DNA of 60,768 nucleotides from Crocosphaera chwakensis CCY0110 (lineage in GTDB: Bacteria > Cyanobacteriota > Cyanobacteriia > Cyanobacteriales > Microcystaceae). Of this stretch, positions 1 through 8,000 are shown in pieces (positions within the stretch are counted from its first letter, which is position 1; every line of letters starts with the position of its first letter). A model generated the notes under the pieces. It was not told the origin of the DNA and did not search any database. It was given only the letters and a program-made list of their open reading frames with translations. The position numbers and the translations under genes were made by a program. The stretch covers positions 1 to 60,768 of the forward strand of contig NZ_AAXW01000028.1 of NCBI RefSeq assembly GCF_000169335.1. Reading direction: 5' to 3'.

Positions 1-13
1 CGATCACTGCTTT

Positions 14-289
14 TCAACCCAAATCAGGTTTGAGATAATCTCCGAAATTTTTATTGAAATCTCCGTTAAGATTTTTAGGGTTATGGTTAAATATTTCAGC
101 TAAATCTTCTGCTGAAAAAAGGCCTGTTGCGGATAGGTAAAAAATCGCCTTATATTTCTCAGATAAAGAACGTTGTAAAATCTTCTCAATATCTTGTAAT
201 AAAGCTTCAATCTTATCCACATCTAAGCCATTATGATCTGCCATGTCTTTAGCTTGTTCAAGATTTGGACCAATGTCGAAAGTGGACAT
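14..289 (-). CDS. small conserved-looking hypothetical protein
   Basis: I do not recognise this 91-residue protein. It is acidic and probably all helical, with a central stretch (residues about 25-70) of alternating charged and hydrophobic residues and no membrane segment, signal peptide or cysteine. The start is well supported because a strong GGAGGT ribosome binding site lies about 6 bases upstream of the ATG. The sequence ends in a short polar tail with a KPDLG terminus. The next gene upstream on the same strand is the DUF1830 gene, about 190 bases away, so they may or may not share a transcript. The function is unknown; I am fairly sure only that it is a real gene. Confidence 0.7.
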   Translation of the reverse strand: MSTFDIGPNLEQAKDMADHNGLDVDKIEALLQDIEKILQRSLSEKYKAIFYLSATGLFSAEDLAEIFNHNPKNLNGDFNKNFGDYLKPDLG

Positions 290-447
290 GAAAGACCTCC
301 AGATATTACTTGAATCAGTACATTAAATCTAAAAAAAGTAGTCATTTTGGTATTTTCCAATACAATTTACAGAATTTCCTCTTGCCATGACACTAATAAG
401 ATTAATGCCACTCTTAAGAAAATAGGAGAAGTTCTTTCAAAAGACCA

Positions 448-460
448 CCAACATTTGTTG
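448..460. repeat. CCAACATTTGTTG palindrome-like site
   Basis: This near-palindrome is one of five copies of a CCAACAATTGTTGG-like motif between 448 and 2153. It lies just downstream of the DUF1830 gene. Copies in several promoter-like positions suggest a transcription factor operator, but that is inference. Confidence 0.4.
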
Positions 461-477
461 TATTGACTTTAAACAAT

Positions 478-756
478 CTAAACAACGACTAATTCAGGAT
501 TCTCTTTTGACGAGGCAACCCCATCTACTAAGATAAGTTGTTTAACAGGGATTCGATCAGACAAAATCATGCTAGTAAATTCATAACTATAAATCTCTAG
601 ATAAGCGTCTTCATGAGCGTAAAAGATGCAATTATCTCTTGGATAAACGACTTTTTCTCGCCATTGTCCTCTATCAATTTTTAGGATAACCATTCTGTCC
701 GTATCGTTAACATAAATACTTTTAATTTTTTTTTCATTTACAATTGTCTGACACAT
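478..756 (-). CDS. DUF1830 family protein
   Basis: This 92-residue protein matches the cyanobacterial DUF1830 family by eye. The pattern is a beta strand with YVNDTD near residue 16, a WREKVVYP element, then an AYLEIYSYE strand and the ILSDRIPVKQL closing motif that typifies the family. The function of DUF1830 is not known; the short size and alternating strands suggest a small beta-rich soluble domain. There is no signal peptide or membrane segment. The ATG follows an AAGG-type ribosome binding site with tight spacing. The palindromic CCAACAATTGTTG-like sites upstream (815-850) and downstream (448-460) might regulate it. I am confident of the family and have no view on the role. Confidence 0.8.
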   Translation of the reverse strand: MCQTIVNEKKIKSIYVNDTDRMVILKIDRGQWREKVVYPRDNCIFYAHEDAYLEIYSYEFTSMILSDRIPVKQLILVDGVASSKENPELVVV

Positions 757-1225
757 ATCCTTACCTTCAGTAAAGCATTGAAGTTATCATAAGGGATTTT
801 TTGAAGATTGAAAACCAACAATTATTACTCTTTTATACCAACAATTGTTGCAATTATTTGATTACAAATTCTATCATCTTCCTGTGCGTCTTTTAGTCTT
901 AACAGGCGATAGTCTTGTCCATGATTATCATCATAAACGACCGAGCAGTGATCACGTCAATGCTTATTTATATTGACAGAGAAAGAGAAGTAGAAGCAGG
1001 TATTTCTTACTCGGAAAACTGGGGATTATTGGAAGCGATTGATAAGACGTTCGAGTCCTTCAGTTCCGTCAAATAACACAAATGCCGATGAATATTTTAA
1101 GGGAGAAAGATGAAGATGATTTTTCTCCTTTTCTCTATTTTTGCGAAAAAAGATCTGATAATTTACATAATTTATCAAACTGATTGACAAAACTTTTAAA
1201 AATCAGTTAGACTAACAATTGTTGG
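757..1225. other. 468-base gap with palindromes and possible coding remnants
   Basis: No convincing gene is seen here. Two short open stretches read like protein. On the minus strand, 825-956 is open for 43 codons without a start codon and ends at the 838-850 palindrome. On the plus strand, 960-1076 has an ATG and 38 codons but no ribosome binding site. They may be remnants of a decayed gene or chance. The rest is AT-rich and contains the paired palindromes at 815-827 and 838-850. Confidence 0.3.
815..850. promoter_or_regulatory. paired CCAACAATTRTTG sites, candidate operator
   Basis: Two copies of the motif, CCAACAATTATTA at 815-827 and CCAACAATTGTTG at 838-850, are spaced 23 bases start to start, about two helical turns. 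They lie 59 bases and more upstream of the DUF1830 start. Related copies are at 1213-1226 and 2139-2153. The spacing and symmetry fit a dimeric regulator, but none is identified here. Confidence 0.4.
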
Positions 1226-1226
1226 T
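1213..1226. promoter_or_regulatory. TAACAATTGTTGGT palindrome at the start of the next gene
   Basis: A good copy of the AACAATTGTT palindrome directly abuts and slightly overlaps the upstream TTG start candidate (1226) of the following gene. If it is an operator, the more likely start of that gene is the downstream ATG at 1283. Confidence 0.4.
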
Positions 1227-1615
1227 TGATTAAAATTAACTTGGCTAACACTACCTTTTTTCCCACTGTCAACATAGATTCAATGAATTTGCAAAAACTT
1301 CTAAAATTAGATAGATTCCAACAGAACAAATCGGAAAAAGCCTACAAAGAGAGTGTAGTCGAAACAGTTGAGGCTTTAGTCCGTGTTGGTATTACACCCG
1401 ATGATTCTTGCAGTCTCAGTGAGTCTGTCGAAAGGGTTTTGAGTGAATTAACAGACAAAGAGACAGAATTGTACGGACAAATACCCACCAAAGAGGAAAT
1501 TGAAGCAGAAATTAAGAAAACGGACAAAGAAATTGAGGGACTAGAGCAAGAAAAGTCTGAGATAGAGAGAAAAATAGCAATGATACGCTCCAAACGTAAC
1601 CTAGAGTCAAAATAA
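1226..1615 (+). CDS. coiled-coil hypothetical protein
   Basis: This protein of 129 residues (TTG start) or 110 residues (ATG at 1283) is not recognised. The C-terminal half, from about residue 80, is a charged Glu/Lys/Ile heptad-like segment typical of a coiled coil, ending in a basic tail. The N-terminal half is mixed and has no membrane segment. Neither start has a clear ribosome binding site, and the TTG falls on a palindrome that may be an operator, so the 5' end is uncertain. It converges on another coiled-coil orphan at 1636-2058, only 20 bases away. The two may be functionally linked, but nothing in the sequence proves it. A structural or adaptor role is possible. Confidence 0.55.
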   Translation: MIKINLANTTFFPTVNIDSMNLQKLLKLDRFQQNKSEKAYKESVVETVEALVRVGITPDDSCSLSESVERVLSELTDKETELYGQIPTKEEIEAEIKKTDKEIEGLEQEKSEIERKIAMIRSKRNLESK

Positions 1616-1635
1616 GAAAGTTCTAGGTAGGGTTT

Positions 1636-2058
1636 TTATTGTTCATCCTCTTGTTTATCTTCCATGATATCATTGCAGTAATTGTCAGAAAGTCTCCGCA
1701 TAATACCAATAGCAGAAAAGGAAGCAGTTAAAATAGGTAAATTAAGCCCAAAGAAGACAGTTGCGGCTAAACTAGCAAGATTGAGAAGATCAATGCTCGA
1801 ACTAACAGTTCTGGTTAGCCATTGACGATATAAAAGGCAGAATCTCTCTCTAAAATTCAGGGAATTTATCTGTTGATCCGCTTGTCTAGCCACATCTCTC
1901 AATTTGTCCATGAAATTACGAACTTTAAGCTGATTATCTAGCTGTTGGCGATTTTCTTGAAGTTCAGATAGTCGGCTATCAATCTCTCTCAGATGTGCTT
2001 CAAGACGCTCTAAATTTTCTAGATCATCATCATTAGGATTGTTAAAGTCGTTATTCAT
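1636..2058 (-). CDS. coiled-coil protein with hydrophobic segment
   Basis: I do not recognise this 140-residue protein. Residues about 10-50 are an acidic then heptad-like stretch (ENLERLEAHLREIDSRL and following) predicted to form a coiled coil. Residues about 88-118 form a long hydrophobic segment (LLNLASLAATVFFGLNLPIL and onward) that could be a membrane hairpin or a buried helix pair. The tail is acidic. This layout, a soluble coiled coil next to a membrane anchor, recalls small membrane-tethering proteins, but no family is identified. The promoter region upstream contains another copy of the AACAATTRTTGG motif (2139-2153), shared with the neighbouring orphans. Confidence 0.55.
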   Translation of the reverse strand: MNNDFNNPNDDDLENLERLEAHLREIDSRLSELQENRQQLDNQLKVRNFMDKLRDVARQADQQINSLNFRERFCLLYRQWLTRTVSSSIDLLNLASLAATVFFGLNLPILTASFSAIGIMRRLSDNYCNDIMEDKQEDEQ

Positions 2059-2138
2059 AAAGAAATGTTACTAGAAGCCTAATCATTGGAACATTCTATC
2101 ATAGAATTGAGTTTAATTTTCCTTTTTTATGCCTTGTT

Positions 2139-2153
2139 ACAACAATTATTGGT
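2139..2153. promoter_or_regulatory. ACAACAATTATTGGT site upstream of the coiled-coil gene
   Basis: This is the fifth copy of the CCAACAATTGTTGG-like motif, about 80 bases upstream of the 2058 start and in the position expected for an operator. It is an imperfect palindrome centred on AATT. Confidence 0.35.
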
Positions 2154-2184
2154 TATTTTTTCTCAATACAAAAACGACAAGAAA

Positions 2185-2223
2185 GGTGAGTAATCATTAA
2201 AACATATCAATGATTTACCCACC
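2185..2223 (-). terminator. probable rho-independent terminator of the RTX gene
   Basis: GGTGAGTAATCATT and AATGATTTACCCACC can pair into an imperfect stem of about 14 base pairs around a 10-base loop. On the minus strand it is followed by a T-rich run (TTTCTTGTCGTTTTT). It lies just after the stop of the 2237-4873 gene. Confidence 0.55.
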
Positions 2224-2236
2224 CTACTAATAACAA

Positions 2237-4873
2237 TTATGCAAAGACAAAATCAGATGCACTCAATTCACTAGATTGAATGCTTCGTAAGATGGCTAAA
2301 TCTTTTCCGAGAGCATTAATGGTGGTATCTGCACCATTTTGAGTTAACATCAAATCGTCAAAGCTAAGATCCGTTGCACCAAAACCGATTACATCTTCAC
2401 CAATGGTAAAGTCAGTGATGGTATTAGCTTCAGTAGGTAAGGTTTCGTCATCAGTAGTGAGCCAGAATTGATCCATTCCAGAACCACCCGTGACGGTATT
2501 GTTACCCTCACCGTAACCGAGGAATAACATATCATCCCCAGAACCAGCCATAATACGGTTATTGCTGCCAGCAAAAAGGATGTCGTCACCACTACCCAAG
2601 TCAATGCGACTGCGAGAACCACCAGGAGCAAAACTGACATCTACATAGTCATCCCCAGAACCAGCAAAGAGCATCTGATTATCTCCTTCAAATCGCTGGT
2701 CATCAGGTACTTCTGTGTCAAAATAATCATCCCCAGAAGTTCCAAAAACAGTCGTTGGAAGAGGTTCGGGTTCAGGTTCAGAAGTTTGATTGAGATCGAT
2801 GTTGAACTGGAATATCTGACCCCCTTGGTCTGCATTACGCTCAGCAATAATGCCACCAGACTCACCACTATGCTGCACCACACCGATAAAAGTCTGTTCA
2901 GCTAAGGTCTTGCTACCGATAATTTCTTGTGCGCCGGTTCCTGCAATCTCTTCTTGGGTGTAGAAACTGCCGTCTTCCTTTTTCGCCACAAGATGAGTCA
3001 CGTTCCAACTGCCTGAAAACTCAGAACTTCCTCGATTTCTGAATGTATCAGGAATGGCTGAAACTTCTGCGATCGCACGGGGGTTAAGGGAACCACCCGC
3101 TTGCGCCAAAAAGTAGCCTTTACCGTCTTCTTCTAGTTGTAACGTTTCAGAATCAACAGGCAGAACGTACTTACGCTCGCCGTAATCGTTCCCTGAATCT
3201 TCATCCACGATCAAGAAATCACCGTCAGAAGCCTTAACCCACTGTAAACCGTCAGGTTGGTGCATCCGAGCCTCTTCAATTTCTAAATGGGTTGCATGAG
3301 TCTGCGTGCCATCAGGATTATTCGGGCCAATGCTACCTTGTCCCTTGCCACCCGTTTCCAAGGTTAATGCACCATCTACACCTGCCAAAATACGGGTTAC
3401 GTCTGCTGATAAATAGTCAGGTAAACCATTGCCATCAGCATCATTGTTCTCAAGCTCATTGACAATATCGGTGAACTCGATACCCAACTGCGCGCTAGGT
3501 ACAGTCAGGTTCTGGACATAGCGATGCTTGGTAATATCTGGGTCAACTGCTGGATGTTCGGTCTTGCTATCCCCATTGAAATAGGTGTAACCGTCTGGTT
3601 GCTCATTTGCCTCAACCGTGCCATCTTCTAATGTGTCGCCATCTTGCTCCCACAGGAATACTTCAGTATCGGCTGCGGCCTCTGGAGTGTCGAAACCATC
3701 CCAACGGTAGCTGGTAGGGACGTACCGCGCACTGAAGGTATCAGGAGCGTCAGCGTCAGTAGCGTAGGCATCCATCATGAACTCGTCAGCATCTACGTTC
3801 TCGATACCTATATCAGCGTAGGTCGCATCATCAAGAGCCATCCCGTACAACTGACCGTATAGCAAACCATTACGACCTAAGAATGAATCCCGTTCACTGG
3901 CATCTTCGGTTAAGGCATTGCCATCTTCGTCTACACCCTTTTTCCCGATGTAAATAGTCAGAGGTGCTGGCTCGATCTCTAAGTTGTAACCTGCCATAAC
4001 CAGAACAACATAGTCTTCATGACCGGAGTTCATGGGCATGATTTTTTCATAACCAGATTGACCCAATACAGGTACGGTGTAAGCCGTCTCGTTTTCAATA
4101 TCGACCACCATGGAAGCCAAACCCATAGTAGTGGTGAAGAAATCTTCTCCGGGAGAAAGACGTGCGTTCTCTTCAGTGATACCGGCCGCAGCAGCAGCCT
4201 CCTCAAACATATCGCCGATGTTCCATTCCTCACCCATCAGCCATACGTCATCTTCAAAGCCGATGCCGTCGCCATACTTATTAGCTTGCTCGTAATAGGC
4301 TCCGCAGAAAGAGTGGAAGAACCAGTCTGCTAAGGTTAGTTGCTGATCTGCGTCAAACTCAACCAGTGTCCCGTCTGCTAAGGTTTGATTACCCCACTTA
4401 GCACTTAAATCATTGGGGTCATCGTTTTTGCCGTCGACGATCTCACCAAATACGTTATAAACGGTGTTGAACAAATGTCCTGCACCCTCGAACATTTCGC
4501 TGGCAGCACTGTCATTGTTGAGAAAATCTGCAAAGGCTTCACGATTATAGTCGATGGTGTGAACATGGGAGCCGGTAAAGGTCGTCCCACTTTCCATTTC
4601 CCAGGGATAGGTTTCACTGGATAAAGTTGCATAGGACTCGGACTGGTATGCCACCCTTACGGTATCTTCATCTAGTAGCCAAGCTGCTTGACCGTCAGGA
4701 TAGCCAGTTAATACATGGCCGTTGTTTGGGTCAATCTCCCCCACTGTAGCTAGGGCTTTAAAATGACCATAAGGAAAGTCGGTATCACCGCTTCCTCCGT
4801 CTTGCAAATGTTCAGGCTCGTAAGAACTACCAGCCTGAGGAATAAGTGCTGTGGTTTCTCCAATATTTGGCAT
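2237..4873 (-). CDS. RTX-tailed secreted protein, unrecognised N-terminal body
   Basis: This 878-residue acidic protein has no signal peptide. Residues about 715-878 are an RTX region with repeated GSGDD-type calcium-binding nonapeptides (for example FAGSGDDYVDV) and a hydrophobic C-terminus ending DFVFA, the usual shape of a type I secretion signal. The body (about 1-700) is beta-rich. Around residues 185-300 the order FCGAYYEQ, DDVWLMGEEW, MNSGHEDY faintly resembles PhoX/DUF839 propeller phosphatases, but I cannot assign it. Residues about 480-490 (NNDADGNGLPDYL) look like an EF-hand or dockerin-type calcium loop. The RTX tail is nearly identical to that of the upstream gene at 5001-9983. 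The two genes lie 127 bases apart on the same strand. An extracellular phosphoesterase or calcium-binding role is plausible from context only. Confidence 0.75.
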   Translation of the reverse strand: MPNIGETTALIPQAGSSYEPEHLQDGGSGDTDFPYGHFKALATVGEIDPNNGHVLTGYPDGQAAWLLDEDTVRVAYQSESYATLSSETYPWEMESGTTFTGSHVHTIDYNREAFADFLNNDSAASEMFEGAGHLFNTVYNVFGEIVDGKNDDPNDLSAKWGNQTLADGTLVEFDADQQLTLADWFFHSFCGAYYEQANKYGDGIGFEDDVWLMGEEWNIGDMFEEAAAAAGITEENARLSPGEDFFTTTMGLASMVVDIENETAYTVPVLGQSGYEKIMPMNSGHEDYVVLVMAGYNLEIEPAPLTIYIGKKGVDEDGNALTEDASERDSFLGRNGLLYGQLYGMALDDATYADIGIENVDADEFMMDAYATDADAPDTFSARYVPTSYRWDGFDTPEAAADTEVFLWEQDGDTLEDGTVEANEQPDGYTYFNGDSKTEHPAVDPDITKHRYVQNLTVPSAQLGIEFTDIVNELENNDADGNGLPDYLSADVTRILAGVDGALTLETGGKGQGSIGPNNPDGTQTHATHLEIEEARMHQPDGLQWVKASDGDFLIVDEDSGNDYGERKYVLPVDSETLQLEEDGKGYFLAQAGGSLNPRAIAEVSAIPDTFRNRGSSEFSGSWNVTHLVAKKEDGSFYTQEEIAGTGAQEIIGSKTLAEQTFIGVVQHSGESGGIIAERNADQGGQIFQFNIDLNQTSEPEPEPLPTTVFGTSGDDYFDTEVPDDQRFEGDNQMLFAGSGDDYVDVSFAPGGSRSRIDLGSGDDILFAGSNNRIMAGSGDDMLFLGYGEGNNTVTGGSGMDQFWLTTDDETLPTEANTITDFTIGEDVIGFGATDLSFDDLMLTQNGADTTINALGKDLAILRSIQSSELSASDFVFA

Positions 4874-5000
4874 AGTTAGGGATTTCCTTTATTTATTGAT
4901 GGATCAGATGACTTGCGGTCAGAGATTACTCCGTCTTTACAGAGCGGAGTAGTCTCCGAGTAAGCAAGGGGTAGGTCTTACCTACCCCAAGGAAAATTAA
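4874..5000 (-). terminator. two hairpins between the RTX genes
   Basis: GGGGTAGG (4968-4975) pairs perfectly with CCTACCCC (4981-4988) around a 5-base loop, directly after the stop of the upstream gene. A second stem pairs ACTCCG (4928-4933) with CGGAGT (4945-4950). The T-run after either hairpin is poor, so they may attenuate or stabilise the transcript rather than end it fully. The downstream gene may still be read through. Confidence 0.45.
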
Positions 5001-8000
5001 TTAAGCAAAAACAAAATCTGCTGCACTCAAATCGCTAGACTCAATTTGCCGTAGGATCGCTAAATCTTGTCCTAAAGCATTGAGGGTGGTATCTGCACCG
5101 TTTTGAGTTAACATCAAGTCGTCAAAGCTGAGATCCGTTGCGCCAAAACCAATCACATCCTTACCGATAGTAAAGTCAGTGATGGTATTAGGGTTGGCGG
5201 GTAACGCTTCTGCATCAGTCACCAGCCAGAATTGATCCATACCTGAACCACCAGTGACGATGTTATTACCTTCACCAGAATCGAGGAATAACATATCATC
5301 TCCTGATCCAGCTAAGATGCGGTTATTGCTGCCGGCAAAAATGATGTCATCACCGCTACCTAAGTCAATACGACTGCGGGAACCACCAGGAGCAAGACTA
5401 ACATCCACAAAGTCATCCCCAGAACCAGCAAAAAGGATCTGATTATCGCCCATGAATTCTGCATCACCTGGATTTTCTGTATCGAAGAAATCACCATCAG
5501 ACGACCCCCGTACCATCATAGGAACTGCTGGTGCAGCCATAGAAGTGTCTTCAATAGTGACGGTTACACTACTATCATCAGTTGGTGCATAACCAATTTC
5601 ATCGATTAAGGTGTAAGTGGTGGTTTCATCCCCTTCTGTTACCTCATCTGCAACAGTGGTTAAGGTGATGGTTGCAGAGGTTGCTCCTTCATCGATAGTG
5701 ATGGCAGAACGAGCTAATTCGCCATCTTCTGGGGTTAATTGTTCTAGGTTGCTGGCGTTGGTTAAGGTGGGAGGAAATTCGATGTCTCCGAAAGCATTAT
5801 CGGAGTCTACTTCAGACCAAACCACCCGTAAACCCCCTTCAGGTGCTGCTTCATCCAGGGTAAAGGTGAGGGTATAGGTTTCCCCATCTTCAGAAACAGT
5901 GGTTTTATCCACGCTTAAACCCACTTCAGAAATCACTCCCACACGAGGATCAACATCTAAGGGTTCGTCTAACTGAATCTGGATGATTTCGTTATTGTCA
6001 ATATCAGGGCCACGACCAATGGAGAAGGGATAGTTATTATCATTAGCCACTAACAGGGTTTGCTCATCTAAAACGAGAACATCCTCGATAGTAACGAAGG
6101 GGAAACTAAAGAAGGTTTCACCATCATTATTGAGGTCGTCGGGATCGGCAATATTTAAGAGATCCACTAATTCGGTCTTCTCAACAAAGCCGTTTTCATC
6201 CACTTGGGAAAGATCCACCTTAAACAGTTTCTTGAAGGCCGCTTCTTCTCCCTGGTTGCCATCCCGTTCAATGACAATAAACTCGTTATCGTTAATGGGA
6301 GTCATATCACCGATCGCATGGCTACCATCTGCTAATTCGTAGTAACCAGCTAACTCGTCGGCGAAGCTTTCGGATGCGACATCAAACTCATAGATCCGTA
6401 AAGCGTTTTCAGGATCACCCATAACACGCCCTTCTAACATGGGATAGAGGGTCATTAAATCAGGACTATACCCTAACCCTTCATAACCACGAGAACGGCT
6501 TAAATTGACAAATTCAGCGTTTTCTGGATTATCAGGGGAACTAACAAACTCAGCCGTGATTTTATCTAATACCAAACGAGCAGTATCGGGGTTATCAGAG
6601 AATAAACCATCCACACCCAACGAGTAGAATTGATCGTATTCTGCTTCTGGGTTGCCGTTGTAGTCATCAGCCAAAAAGACATCTTCATCTCGGAAGGTGT
6701 AAGGATGAACCTGTAATCCTGCTTCGTGAGCGTCTTCGACTAAGGTAGTGGGTTCGAGTAACTCATTATCGCTGGTGCCAACAATACGACGTTTAGACGG
6801 GCCAATACCATCGGCGTAAGTAGCAATTTCTGCTAACCCGTCGGGGGTAATTAAATCGCTATAGGTGCGACCATCACCACTGGCCTCTAAATCATAAGGC
6901 GCACCACCGCCACCAATTAACTGAACCAAAGGAATATCAACCCCGGCCTCTGGCATAATATTTTCTGAGAGATCCTTAAGGTTGCTAACTTCAAAGGATT
7001 GGATAAAGATGCGATCGGGATCGGTAAATCCTTTTTCGACTAAGGTATCAATCAAGATTTGTGAGGTATTGATATTGATGGGAGATCCGTCAATAAAGCT
7101 TCCCTCTTCAGCAAAATAGGTGGGGTGTTTGGTTTCAGGGTAGATACCAATTTGTTCCCCGGTGGTTGCTTCAATTTCGTTAACGAGATCGATGATTTCT
7201 TCGAGGGTGGGAATTTCAAAGAAGAAGTCATAATCAGTGTTATCAGGACGAATCTCAGGAATCCGTTCTAAAGCTCGTAATTGCTTGATTTCGGCTAAAG
7301 TAAAGTCTTCAGAAAACCAGCCCGTATAACTCCTTCCATCGACCACTTTGGTGGTTAGGAGATCGCTAAATTGAGGCAATAAGTGAACGTTGGTGGTGGC
7401 TTCAGCAATGACATAATCCCCATTTTCATCCATCATGGGATTGCCATTTTCGTCAGTTTCTACAATGGCTAAAGCGTTCTCATGACGGGCAATAAGTACC
7501 CCATCTTTGGTGGGAACTAGATCAGGTTCAATGAAATCAGCACCAAATCGAATGCCCAAATTGTAGGAACCGACTAAATCAGAACTGAGGAATCCGGCCG
7601 TATGTTCAGGGCGATCGCCACTAGCCCCACGATGAGCAATTACCAGAGGATCTTCCCCATCTAAGGTATTGAAGTCGTAAATATTAGGAGTGGCAAAGGG
7701 TGCATCAATGAGTTCCCCATCGGCATTAAAGTGCAGTAAATAAGGGCCAAATTCTTCCCCGATCCAGATACTACCATCTTCAGCAATAACAATGGATTCA
7801 ATATCGAAATCTGCCCCGGTTAACAGTCTTTCTGTCGTACCTTCTTGAACGATATCAAAGGGAATTAAATCGTTAGGATCAGAGAGTTGAATGAAGTCTA
7901 AAACTTCTGCTTCTCCTGTTCCCCCATCTTCAGTTTGGAAGTTAGGATCAACTTTAAAGATTCTCAGGAGATAATCATCACTATTGGCTTTCGATCCGTA

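Noticed and set aside
4019..4333. Open reading frames antisense to the RTX and phosphatase genes (for example 3644-3862, 4019-4333, 8614-8862)
   Set aside because: They lie wholly inside strong coding genes, have no ribosome binding site, and show the low-complexity composition expected of shadow frames.
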